From Tremella fuciformis (lineage: Eukaryota; Basidiomycota; Tremellomycetes; Tremellales; Tremellaceae), in NCBI GenBank assembly GCA_032768795.1, contig CP136496.1, positions 1,364,001-1,428,000 of the forward strand: a stretch of 64,000 bases of DNA, written 5' to 3'. The notes beneath the pieces were generated by a model. It saw only the letters and a program-made list of their open reading frames with translations. It searched no databases and was not told where the DNA came from. A program made the translations under genes and the position numbers. Each line of letters opens with the position of its first letter. Position 1 is the first letter of the stretch. This document shows, one piece after another, positions 54,100-64,000 of the stretch.

Positions 54100-55593
54100 A
54101 TGGCTGCAGCTTCAGCTGTTCCGGCGGGTCCGAGTCGACCCACTCGCTCTGCTCAAGCGGTGCCCGCTTCGCCCCCTCCCCCGGCGTCGCTGCGAGACTA
54201 TCACGCCTCCCTCTCGCAACACCTCGCCTCCCTGCTCGACGCCATCCCCAATCCCCAAGCTCTGGCCAAGGGCTGTCCACCCCTCTCCACTCCCGCTCTG
54301 AAAACCCGCTTCTCCCACCTGTCCACAGCGACCAACTCGACACCGAGCTCGGAGGGCAAATCCGAACCTACCGCTTCGACCCTCTCGCACAGTCTGAGCC
54401 GGGATAAGGACGAGTCGACCGCTGCGACCTCCCCACTTGTCACTTTGCCTGAGCTCGACTCCGAGGCCGAGCTCAAGCCTGGTGTTGATGCCGAGACCGC
54501 CGTGAACACCGACTTTGGCCCCGCTGTCGACGATGAGCAGAGGGATCTGACCGCGAGGCCGGGTCTGGTCAGCCGGCTATCCCAGATCCTCTCCGCAGCT
54601 CCGCCAGCTCAGCAACCAACTGCCCCAGTTGATCCTGCTCAAGAGTACCGCTTGAGAGAGGAGGAACATCGACGAGCATGGGAGACGGATGGCAAGCGAG
54701 TCTACAAGGTCGTCCCGCCCGCCTTCAACTTGCAGCTCTCCGACAAAAAGTCGCGTAGGGGTTCAAACGAGTCTTCCACCCGGACAGACCATGGCGCCTC
54801 TGCTTCTCTTCTCCCTATGGAAGGACTACCAATTCCAGATCTCGAAGCTGGTCTCAGGGCAGTCAATATGGTGAGGCAAGAGTCCGAAGCTCCCTCTGGA
54901 GCCACCATGGATTTTTCCAGCTTGCGCTCACCATCACCCGCTCCACGATCGGTGACGAGCTCCGCGGCGCCCATGAGATCTTCGGAGGAGGGCGACGACG
55001 AGACTTATGACCGCCGACGAGAGGAGAGGCTGAGGAGGAAAGAGGCGGCTCTAAGGAGGCGAGTGTCTAGCTGGTGGGACGGAGTGTCGTGGGAGGGCGA
55101 GCAGCCGTTCGGCTCGGTTCAGGTGAGCTCTACGCCAGCTACATGTCGCCTCGCAGCAGCTGACAGGCAGCCCTTTCCTATCATTCCCCCTCACATCGAG
55201 TCTCCGTCTCTCCTCGCCGCGACGCTTCGCAGCTCGTTGGACACATCCCTCTTCGCCATGCAGCAGTCGGACGTGTATCTCCCCCTCAACCCAGATCGGA
55301 CATTGCGCCACCGCTTGTCCCAGAACCTCGACCAGGTCAGGGGACTCGCCTCCAGTCCCACTCCGCCAACGGCCACGCTTGAGGCTTTGGGAGTTTCATT
55401 GCCGACGAAAAGCGGTCTCCACTCTCGAGAACTCAAGCTGGGTCGAGGAGCCAAGTTGCGACCACTCGGCGCCGACGATTCTCCTGCTCTCGGGGCATCC
55501 GCCAATACCTTCACACTCAAGCCCCGGTCATCGATGGAGGTCCTTGGTTCATCAAACAATGGCAGAAGCTCGGCGGCCTTTCTGCCTTGGTGA
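54100..55593 (+). CDS. Hypothetical Ser/Pro-rich protein
   Basis: Likely join(54100–55122, 55171–55593), 481 residues, with a 48-bp intron (GTGAGC…AGGCAG) that removes no stop and keeps frame; unspliced it would be 497. The N-terminal region has one helical stretch (SLRDYHASLSQHLASLLDAI). The middle is disordered. Near residue 310 there is a strongly charged helix (YDRRREERLRRKEAALRRRVSSWWDG) that could be a coiled coil or membrane-facing helix, followed by PFPIIPPHIESPSLLAATLR. No domain, signal peptide or membrane span is recognised. Confidence 0.6.
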   Translation: MAAASAVPAGPSRPTRSAQAVPASPPPPASLRDYHASLSQHLASLLDAIPNPQALAKGCPPLSTPALKTRFSHLSTATNSTPSSEGKSEPTASTLSHSLSRDKDESTAATSPLVTLPELDSEAELKPGVDAETAVNTDFGPAVDDEQRDLTARPGLVSRLSQILSAAPPAQQPTAPVDPAQEYRLREEEHRRAWETDGKRVYKVVPPAFNLQLSDKKSRRGSNESSTRTDHGASASLLPMEGLPIPDLEAGLRAVNMVRQESEAPSGATMDFSSLRSPSPAPRSVTSSAAPMRSSEEGDDETYDRRREERLRRKEAALRRRVSSWWDGVSWEGEQPFGSVQVSSTPATCRLAAADRQPFPIIPPHIESPSLLAATLRSSLDTSLFAMQQSDVYLPLNPDRTLRHRLSQNLDQVRGLASSPTPPTATLEALGVSLPTKSGLHSRELKLGRGAKLRPLGADDSPALGASANTFTLKPRSSMEVLGSSNNGRSSAAFLPW

Positions 55594-56436
55594 TTTGCCG
55601 GATGAATCCATCCACTCCATCAATCAACACTTGACACCCAGTATCCCTGTAATCAGGCCGCCTCATCATTCATTGGGCGTCCATGTTCGCGCGTTGACTA
55701 CGTCTCGCGCTGTTGTACCTCATGTCGTAACATTAGCATCGCATGGTCATGCATTGTCACGCGACACTCTGTCGTCACTCCTACGTGTCTCGTGGCCTCG
55801 AATCCGTATGATGGGCAGTCTCAGATAGCCCTGTGATCATTGCTTGACGGCTGCTGCTCATCAGATTGATCAGATTGGTGTGCGCCTCAACCCCATTCGT
55901 CATTCGCTTGCACGATAGCGTTATCACCTGGATTGGACATTGTTGAATCGTACATATACCTCTTCACCATGCCTGTTCATCGCCCACTCCGCTATCACAA
56001 CGCTGCAACGACGGCGAGACATTTGTCCGTTTCGTCATTTGGCAGCAGTAGGCCGATTTCAGGCACGGTGGGTTTTGTTTGACGGCCAGGCCCGATTTTT
56101 GAAGCGAGTCGGGATCATCCATTGGTAAGCATATCCCGGTCCCATCTCCACCTTTCCTTGGCATTGACCTCTCGAGACATCTCCACCACATCCACCGGTC
56201 GCTTTGGCAACACAACGCCCGTCCTGCGAGGTGGCTCTGAGGACCTGGGAGGACTGGCGGAGGTCGGCGGCGCTCACTCCGAATCTTCCGGGAAATCGGG
56301 TTTACTGTCTTCCTCCAATCCCCTCTCCGTCATCTGGCGTGACCTCCCTGCTTCGACTGGATCGCTGCTCCCTTTTGCTTCTTCCTCGAATCTGCCAGGA
56401 GCCAAGAGGAGAAGAAGAGGAAGACGATAGCCCGTC
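55594..56436. other. Intergenic region upstream of glutamate–cysteine ligase
   Basis: About 840 bp, no supported gene. It presumably holds the promoter of the ligase gene. Plus-strand frames at 56122–56430 are not continued into the gene by any in-frame splice. Confidence 0.5.
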
Positions 56437-58983
56437 ATGGGTCTGCTCGCTCTCGGCACGCCCCTCGACTGGCCGGAGACGAAACCCCTTGCAGACCATA
56501 TTCGCTATCATGGCATCACGCAGTTTCTCAACATTTGGAACCAGTGGAAGGATCAGAGTGGGAAGGGGCTCCTGTGGGGCGACGAGGTGGGTCCTCCTCT
56601 ACCGGGAGCGAGGGGGACTTACGCCGATGATAGATAGAGTACATGGTCGTCTCTTTCGATGACAAGGAGAAGAAGGCGTTGCTATCCTTGAGACAGAGCG
56701 AGATCCTTCAGAAGCTGCAGAGCGTCACGCTGGACCCGGCGCTGGAGAAGTACAAGCCGAAGAAATGGTAAGCATCTGCTGGCAGAGCTGCCAGCGACAG
56801 AGCCGCAGACGCTGATTGAAGCGCCGCGATCCCGACCTTCCACCCCGAGTACGGCCGATACATGCTCGAGTCCACCCCGGGCGCACCCTTCTCCGGCAAC
56901 GTCAAAGATCTCATCGCGGTCGAGTGCGACATGCGCTTCCGCCGGCAGATCATTCGCTCTTTCCTCCTGCCGCATGAACTGCCCATCACCCTCACCTCCT
57001 GGCCGAGATTGGGGGTTTCCGGCGCCAACTTTACGGAACCCCCGACTACGCCCGATCCAGAGCATAGCAGTAGCAAAAGCGACTATGTCGGACAGCTATT
57101 GACGAACCCTCATGCCCGCTTCCCGTGAGTCTCTTTCTCGCCTCCTGAGCGTTAAAGCGCATGGCTGATTGACAGCACCCTCACGGCCAATATCCGCCAG
57201 CGGCGAGGATCGAAGGTCGATATTCGCCTACCTCTGTACATCGACCGGAACACCGTCATCCCTGATGGATTCCATGCCGAGCTTTCGGAGGGGCGTCGGC
57301 GTGAGCTTGACGGACACTCTTCGTGCCTTTCTTGCTGATCAACTCAGAGCAAGCCAAACCGGAAGGAGATACCCCGTATATTCACATGGACGCAATGTGC
57401 TTCGGCATGGGCTGCTGCTGCCTGCAAATCACTTTCCAGGCGTGGAATGTCGAAGAGGCCAGACGGGTGTACGACGCACTTGTACCGGTGGCTCCGATCA
57501 TGTTAGCCTTGACTGCTGCAAGCCCGGCATATAGAGGTTGGCTGGCGGATGTGGACGCCCGGTGGAATGTCATTGCGGCCAGCGTGGATGACCGGACGGA
57601 GGAGGAGCGGGGCCTGAAGGTGGGTCGAACTTTGCAGCAGATTCGTGCTCGCGCTGACCGGTAGCCATTGAAGGACAACAGATGGAGAATACCTAAATCT
57701 CGGTACGATTCGGTTTCACTGTACCTTTCCAATGATCCCCGGAACAAGCCAGAGTACCAGGATGTCGATGTGCCTATGAACCCGGAAGTGCGGCAGCGTT
57801 TGCTGGAGAACGGTCAGTCTCGCAGCCAGGAGTCGATGTGTAGAGCTGAGTAACAGGCGTTGACGAACACCTTGCCTCGCATATAGCCCACCTCTTCATC
57901 CGAGATCCTCTCGTACAATTCTCAGAAACCATCGATCAGGATGACTCGGCATCGATGGACCACTTTGAGAACATTCAGTCGACAAATTGGCAGACCATCC
58001 GCTTCAAGCCTCCACCGGTCAACTCGCCCATTGGGTGGCGGGTCGAGTTCCGAAGCACGGAGGTACAGATGACGGACTTTGAGAATGCGGCCTTCAGTGT
58101 CTTCATTGTTCTCCTCACCAGGGCTATCATCAGTTTTGACCTCAATTTCTACATGCCGATCTCAAAAGTGGGTACCGACCGGGTCAAACAGCTCGAGCTG
58201 ACATGCTAGGTCGATGAGAACATGCAGAAGGCCCAAGAACGGGATGGTGCACGACGCAACGAGTTCTTCTTCCGCAAAAACGTCTTTCCTCTCGACCGGC
58301 CCCACTCGAATTACAACATGACCTCACGACCCCAATCGCCGCCCGGTCGCCCCCTGTCCCACCGATCGAGCCAATCAAACTTTGCGTCCTCGTCTCGTCG
58401 CCCGTCCTTCGGTGACCGATCCCCAGTAACGCCTGTGTCTACGAACGGACATTCGCATGCTCGCGACCGCTCTTGTGCCTCGACTCGCTGCCCTTCGCCT
58501 CAGGAGGAAGAGGAGGCATACACGGATGAATGCGTGGCGATGACAATCGACGAGGTCATCAACGGAAAAGGAGAGGGCTTCCCTGGCCTGATGGGTGTGG
58601 TGAACGCCTATCTGAACTCGCTGAATGTGGATGTGGGAACCAAGTGCGAGCTTCGGCGCTATCTCGACATCATCAAGATGCGCGCCAAGGGTAAGTCTGA
58701 GCACAGGGTCTTGAACGAGGCCAGAACTGACGAACAGGGGAGCTTGTCACTCCCGCTGCGTGGATGCGGAACTTCATCGTGTCACACCCGGCATACAAGC
58801 ACGACTCGGTCGTCTCGGAGGAAATCAATTACGATCTTGCGAAAGCCGTTGACGAAGTGTGAGTGGTCATCGCTCGAATGCCGCATGCCGTCCGACTGAC
58901 GTGTCAGTGAGAGGGGTGTTCGACCTGCGCCCGAACTGCTTGGGAAAGATTATGTGGGCTCGGGACCGACGGGCTGCCTGTAG
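56437..58983 (+). CDS. GCS1: Glutamate–cysteine ligase, catalytic subunit
   Basis: Ten exons join(56437–56586, 56634–56767, 56822–57124, 57176–57300, 57348–57619, 57665–57812, 57857–58167, 58210–58690, 58738–58858, 58908–58983), 706 residues. It joins Glu and Cys with ATP, the first and limiting step of glutathione synthesis, in the cytosol. Family blocks: [108 protein letters not shown] and [11 protein letters not shown] Ser/Pro/Arg-rich insert (about residues 505–565) is longer than in many fungi. Introns are 42–54 bp. No missing key segment is seen. Confidence 0.97.
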
Positions 58984-59042
58984 TATCTGTCTTTTTCGCT
59001 GTACCGATTACGAAGCATAGTGTTAACGAGGGATACATACAT

Positions 59043-59819
59043 CTAGAGTATGGATATGTGGATAGTATATGGACAGGGCTGAAGTATACAGTGAGCATGG
59101 ATTGTGGCAAGGTCATCATCCCGAGGAGCCTTGATCACCGGACTTGGCCTTATCCATGTGGGACTCGAAGGGCTCGAAGGGCTTTCGCCATTCAGCCGGG
59201 GGCTTTGGCCATTCAGCCGGGGGCTTTGGCCATTCAGTCGGCCAAAGCGAAGGATCTGGTACGATATCAAGCAACTCGGGAAATCGCCAGTCCCATTCGG
59301 ATCCTCGAACAAGAGCTGCGTGCTGCTATGGATATACTCTTGGAGTTTGAGGCTACTCTCAGCGAGGGGCTTGTTTGGCTTCAATACCAGCAATGCGGTC
59401 TCACCCAGCTGATATAGCCTACGGCGCTCCGCTGTCTGCACCGCCGAGGCTTCCCTGACAGAGACGCACTTCTCATAGTAGGCTGAGGCAAGATTCCAGT
59501 CCTCACGATAAGTGGGGGATGGCTCTCCGCTGTCGTTCCAGTCGCCGCAGTGGTACCACTCGGACGCAAATTGCTTGTCGAGCTCGGTGAGCTTGGCCCG
59601 GAGCGCTGGATTACTCCGACTGCTCTGCATGCGCGTCCGCTGTAAGATCAAACCGAAGAATGGATTCAACTGAGTCACTAGCGCCTTAAATGTGGCCTCT
59701 CCCGTGAGAGGGGGATCGAAACACTCTGAGACATAGTCATCGTCGTCAGTGTCAGACGCTTGCGCTCCCCCGCGTTGCTTGGAATCGTTATCGGCTTGCT
59801 GTTCCTTGGAAGTGTTCAT
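59043..59819 (-). CDS. Hypothetical protein with RLNGQSP tandem repeats
   Basis: Single-exon frame of 258 residues from ATG 59819 (MNTSKEQQADNDSKQRG). The N-terminus is acidic (SDTDDDDYVSE). The middle is helical, with FKALVTQLNPFFGLILQ and WNLASAYYEKCVSVREA. Near residue 195 a three-fold 7-residue repeat, RLNGQSP/RLNGQSP/RLNGESP, comes from 21-bp DNA repeats (about 59183–59245). No domain is recognised. It is convergent with the ligase gene, whose stop codon is 60 bp away. Confidence 0.55.
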   Translation of the reverse strand: MNTSKEQQADNDSKQRGGAQASDTDDDDYVSECFDPPLTGEATFKALVTQLNPFFGLILQRTRMQSSRSNPALRAKLTELDKQFASEWYHCGDWNDSGEPSPTYREDWNLASAYYEKCVSVREASAVQTAERRRLYQLGETALLVLKPNKPLAESSLKLQEYIHSSTQLLFEDPNGTGDFPSCLISYQILRFGRLNGQSPRLNGQSPRLNGESPSSPSSPTWIRPSPVIKAPRDDDLATIHAHCILQPCPYTIHISIL

Positions 59820-60174
59820 GTTGAGATGCGGTGGCGTTTATGAATTGGCAGGAGATAGATGGGGAGGACGCTGCCGACAATCACAGAAGAGCACCGCGTC
59901 TTCGCAGGGGAGAAGCTTCGATTCGGGGACCGGGATGAAAGGGTAGCGATCGTGCGCCTCGTCCTTTGGACCATGACCTTCGTGCTTACGCAGTAAAGTA
60001 TCGTCACGTCCCCAATATCGAATGTCTCTTTCAGCTTGATAGATCTCTCACACATGAGACATCTGAGAATCACCGGATGGAACAAGGTATATCGATGAGT
60101 AAGGCAAAGTACGAAAAATATATCTGTACATGGTATGAGAATATGGGAGAGTGTCCTCGAAAGTCGTCACCCGT
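59820..60174. other. Intergenic region
   Basis: 355 bp between two minus-strand genes; no supported feature. Confidence 0.5.
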
Positions 60175-61107
60175 TCAGCGGCTCGCCGAGCTATCAGGTG
60201 TGCTGCTCGTCTGGCCAGACCTGGCGCGCTTGCTGGACGACGAAGCAGGTGAAAGGCCTCCTTCCTGATCACCCTGGGCGGAACGTTTTAGCTCCCGCCA
60301 TCTGTTGATGTACTTATTGGTGGAGGAGGAGCCGCTCGGCTGTTCGTTCGAGTCTGTGGGCGGGGCGGCCACTGTCACAGGCCCTTGAGGCATCGTGTCG
60401 TGATCTTCGGGACCACAGCCATCCGTGCTCGACAAGCAGCTCGCTGCAGTGGGAGCTGGAAGGCCATCAGCAGCTGGGACACAAACAGACTGGGCATCGA
60501 GCCGCTCAGCAAGTTTGGCAGTGGCTTCAGGGTGGTTGTGTTTGAGGATCTCTAAAAGCTCCCCTATAGTTTCGATGAGTGCGGGACTGACATCAGCGTC
60601 CGACTGGCCTTCAAGTGGCCGGGTTCATGGAACGCATACGTACAAATCCCTCTCCTGATTTACGACGGGCATTCCCAAGAGCAGTAGGCCTGTTTCAGCC
60701 TTTCGGTGCAGTAGGCAGTGTATACGTGATTGAGATAGTCCGTGCCTTTTGATTACGCTCCAACATTTAGTGTAAGAAGTGCGAATTTACCCCAGATTTG
60801 CAGCATAACGCGCGCTTCGTGGCTCATCCTCAGACTGCAGTTTCCTCCATCGAGTTTCAAACGCCTGTCTCTTCTTATTTGCCCCGCTCCAGGAATTAAG
60901 CGAGCGCAAAGCCGTGTTTCTCTCAGACTTATCCTCGATGGTGATCTTAAGGCTGTGGCGAAAATAATCGCAGGTCTTGGTCAGATACTCGCCGAAGATA
61001 TGCAGAATGTCTTCCCTTGAGATCGTCTCCGCCTCTGACTGGTGAGGCTCGGCACCATCGACCTCTGGCTCTGCAGATGTGGCCGCCTCTGAATCGGCAT
61101 CGCTCAT
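60175..61107 (-). CDS. Orphan-family protein, paralogue B
   Basis: Exons complement(60175–60586, 60644–60745, 60791–61107), 276 residues, start MSDADSEAATSAEPEV. It aligns with the neighbouring gene at 61720–62716 over most of its length: both start MSDADSE, share KTxxYxRxxLKxxIE and RWRKLQ in exon 1, and share HPEATAxLA in the last exon. The last intron of each begins GTACGT at the equivalent place. Here exon 1 is split by an extra 45-bp intron. The C-terminus is Ser-rich and basic (SSSSKRARSG). No known domain. The family looks lineage-specific. Confidence 0.6.
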
Positions 61108-61719
61108 GTTGCGGGTGGCAAAATAGTTTAATGACAAATGGGACGCTGCGGGCGACCCCTGTATATGAGTCTGGCAGTACAGAAGCTGACTCATTTCAAT
61201 TCGAGTTATCGAGGGTGACCTCAACGGAGTTGAGTGTAAGGAAGTGGACAAACAGTGTCAGGCATGGCCTTCGCTGCAAGGAGGTGGCACTGTGTCTAGG
61301 ACTCTCAAGCTAAAAACTGTCATCGAGCTTGAGGAGCGGGTCGTCCAAGGGTGGAGCCATGCATCCTGCCCTCTCTGCAGTTGTGTATGTATATGCATCA
61401 TTGCTTTGGCGGTCTAGGCGGTCTATGCATGACTGCTCTCACCGCAGACTGCCCAGAGAGGCAACTCTAACCATATGAGGATTCCTCGGACCCTATCATT
61501 CAACAGTCCTTGGGACCGTGCTGTACGCCATGAAGCGGTGCCTCTGAAGTGGCGACTGACCTCTTCCAGCTCGACACAGTCTTGGCGCGCAAGATATCTG
61601 AGAATGGCCTTATCGGACAAAGTATACCGATGAGTCATGCAAAATACGAAACAAATACTGTATATGGATGACATGTATAGTCAATGCGTACTGTATAACT
61701 GTATATGGGGGAATTTCCC
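61108..61719. other. Region between tandem paralogues, partly duplicated
   Basis: About 610 bp. The 220 bp upstream of paralogue B resembles the region upstream of paralogue A: AGTACAGAAGCTGAC and CTGTCAGGCATGGCCTTC-like blocks (one base differs at the edge) occur in the same order in both. No gene. Confidence 0.5.
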
Positions 61720-62716
61720 TCAAGAGCTGTCAGCACTCCAGCTGCCTCTAGAATCCTCAGACTCGCTCGTTATGCCTCCAGACGGCTCACTAGACTCAGA
61801 CTTGGAGCGCTTTCTTCCTGATCCCCCGGAAGGTGAAAGCCTTTCTTGCTCGTCCTCCTCGTCGGACGTGCGTTTGAGCTTGCGCCCTCGCCCTTTGCCT
61901 CCACGCCTCTGAGACAAAAGAGAGGTCACACTTTGCTCTGCATCTGCTGGCAGCAGCTCCGGACCCACTGGAGGCCCGTAAACTGTGACATGCAACTCAG
62001 GTACCGTGGTGCCCCTTGATTCGTCATTTTGGGTGCCACTGTGGTCCGTATTCGGTTGGCTGCTCATTGCGAGTGGTGCCGAGTCCTGATCGACAGCTGA
62101 GACAGCAAGAGCCCGCCGCGTTTTGTGCATCTTGGCAAGTTCCGCAGTGGCTTCAGGATGCTTGAGTGTAAGGAAGGCTGTCAACACCTGCGCAGTTTTA
62201 ATAATCGAGGGACTATCATCAGCCCCGCTCACTAGCAGTCGAGCCACAGGCGGGCGGCGTGCCGACGTACAATTTCGCCTCCTGTTCGGTAAGGGAATGA
62301 CCCAGGGTGTCTAGGCCTTGTGCAGCCGTGTCGTTCAGTATCGCAAGTGCAGGTGTATGATGAAGCTCGTATTTCGTGACAAGGCCCCAGTTTTTATTGT
62401 AGCACCGGCGAATCTGCGCCAGAGCTCGACTGTACTCTGGTCTTGAAGACCTATCCCCCGTCTGCAGCTTTCTCCATCGATTCCAAAATTGTTCGTTCGA
62501 CCCATAAGCCTCCATCAAGCGCAAAGCTGACTTCCTTTTTGATTCCTCCTCGATGTTAAGCTTAAGAGTTTCCCTCATATATATGTGGGTCTTAGACAAG
62601 AATGTGCCAAGCGATTCCAGAATGAATTCCTTTGACATCGTGACCGATTGCGGAGGGTCGGAGACACCCACAGCTTGCTCTGGAGCTGTGATGTTCTCGG
62701 AATCGGCATCACTCAT
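61720..62716 (-). CDS. Orphan-family protein, paralogue A
   Basis: Exons complement(61720–62212, 62271–62716), 312 residues, start MSDADSENITAPEQA, with one 58-bp intron (GTACGT…GATAG). Exon 1 is helical and charged (KEFILESLGTFLSKTHIYMRE, WNRWRKLQTGD). Exon 2 opens with a helical segment ending LKHPEATAELAKMHK and then becomes disordered, with a basic RRGGKGRGRKLKR patch and acidic Ser-rich tail. It is clearly paralogous to the gene at 60175–61107, in tandem on the same strand. Basic patches suggest nuclear location. Function unknown. Confidence 0.6.
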
Positions 62717-64000
62717 ATTGGGGACGGTTGTGTAGTGCATTCGCAAATGGGAAGCTGGGGAACGGCGAGTTGCTCTTGTACAAGTCTCGAGTACAGAAGC
62801 TGACAGTTTCAGCACGATTCTCGGGGAGACCATCAATGGAGCTGGGTGAATGGGTATGCGCAAACACTGTCAGGCATGGCCTTCCTGGAGTTGCGGAGGT
62901 AGCAATGGCTCTGCGACTTGTGAAGCTTCAGAGCAAGGTCTGCAGGGGCCCTCAGGAAAGTCATCGAGGGACTTGCTCGGGGCACCACGACATCTTTTGA
63001 CAGGCTCGGGAAGTGTCAGGCCATCTCGCTTCTCTTCCATAGCAGAATCGACTTTGAGGAAGCTCGTGGTCTTGATAGCGGCGGGCTTATTGTCATCTGA
63101 CGACGTTGACGATGCGCACCTCAAACGCTCGATGACCGAGCGAGACCATAACCCTGAGATAGAAGTCGCACTAGCGTTTCATGGGCGATGCGCTCATAAG
63201 GTCCTGAAACGGCAGTGGAGCGTGCGCATGACGGGGAGAGGAAGCGGCCGTCGCTTGAATCAACGGACTTGTCACACATCTTGGGAAGCTGCATGCAGGT
63301 TTGTACATACTCTTATGGAAACCAAAGGGTCTATCCATTGCTGCCCAAGCCTACTGCTGACACACACTCGACTCAAAGATGCAGTTCGCCCCTCAGTCTA
63401 AGTGGCGCACTTTCAGTCATTTGTCCGCTGGGTGAGTCAATGCATCCGATTCATGACTGCTCGGCTGGTGCGCATCTCTGGGAACTTCCCTGTCGTCGCT
63501 TGTAGCGAGCGCCGTTGATGAGTGCGTGCGGGGACGACGATGGCCGCGTCGATCTTGGATGCGTTGAAGAGACCGGCGAATAAGGAGGGACCACGGGAAA
63601 AGGGGATGGGACGATGACCATGGCGAGCTTTCGGCCCTTTATGGACGGTTTCTCGCCGCCCTTTGGTCAGTGCGTTGACGATGCGCTTTGTCTTGTCGCC
63701 TCCGGCTGCCTCGGGGGGGCAGGCACCGTAGATCCATAGGCAAGGGAGTGTTACCCCATACACGGCAAGAAATTAGGGCAGGACCGGGTTGCATCCGTTT
63801 GACAGGGGAATCGGGACGACATTCAAAGGCAAGGCGAGAGAGAGTATGCATTCATGCCAGTGTACAGAGAGCGTGGCCAACTCAGCAAACCCAAGACTGA
63901 AAGATCAGATCTCAGCTTCGGCAGGGTCATTGGGGGAGTTGTCTGGCCTGTCTGCAAGTACTATCCGTCACTTAGCGGTGGTGCCGGCAGACTGGTCCGA
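62717..64000. other. Right-end region without supported gene
   Basis: About 1.28 kb. It begins with the promoter of paralogue A. Plus- and minus-strand frames of 60–180 codons overlap one another. None shows a domain, a clear splice structure or consistent coding character. A minus-strand frame at 63437–63763 may be the edge of something outside the window but cannot be supported. Confidence 0.4.

Noticed and set aside
62870..63124. Possible third copy of the orphan tandem family
   Set aside because: A minus-strand frame has a DD…IKT stretch faintly like paralogue A exon 2, but the match is too short and no N-terminal part is found.
1..64000. tRNA, rRNA, CRISPR arrays, prokaryotic operons
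   Set aside because: None seen on either strand; the sequence is eukaryotic with spliced genes.

Overview
This window is fungal nuclear DNA. Nearly every gene is cut by short GT–AG introns of about 45–60 bp, genes are dense on both strands, and the recognisable proteins are eukaryotic: Mediator MED31, the SUMO E1 subunit AOS1, CDC123, glutamate–cysteine ligase and a WDR48-type WD40 protein. Intron size, Zn2Cys6 and ACS-type MFS families, and the transposon types point to a basidiomycete, most likely a tremellomycete-like yeast. That placement is inference. Exon coordinates below were worked out by hand from splice sites and reading-frame continuity, and all joins listed keep frame.

Layout. 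1–1217 (-) is the 5' part of an unknown gene that runs off the left edge. 1825–10810 (+) is an unknown gene split in frame by a complete 7-kb Ty3/gypsy chromovirus (2028–8983) with two LTRs identical by eye, a 5-bp target duplication, and Tf1/sushi-type self-priming. 11061–19127 is a housekeeping block: lysine-methyltransferase-like protein, G-patch protein, AOS1, MED31, and a 12-TM-type MFS permease. 19816–23512 holds a Zn2Cys6 regulator and a cytosolic arylsulfatase, which together with the permease look like a small sulfate-ester (or related anion) scavenging cluster. 24581–27210 carries two lineage-specific genes. 27418–28709 is CDC123, followed by a 154-bp MITE-like perfect inverted repeat, a small LEA/HSP12-like gene, and a 1390-residue protein kinase. 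36006–42838 holds a secreted ricin-B-like protein, an unknown gene and the WDR48-type protein. 43037–46241 has two unknown genes.

46738 to 53286 (or 53400) is a Helitron with a RepHel protein on the minus strand, a convergent accessory gene, a 3' hairpin ending in CTAG, asymmetric terminal inverted repeats, and a tandemly duplicated 5' end. A 576-bp stretch in its accessory-gene half has no CpG at all. The right part holds an unknown gene (54100), glutamate–cysteine ligase (56437–58983), and three unknown genes, two of which are tandem paralogues sharing an intron position and promoter sequence.

Links between genes: divergent pairs share short promoters (G-patch/AOS1, MED31/MFS, kinase/lectin). 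Nothing here is an operon. The main biological stories are the two mobile elements, each with unusual terminal or accessory structure, and the possible sulfatase–permease–regulator cluster. No tRNA, rRNA or CRISPR array was seen.
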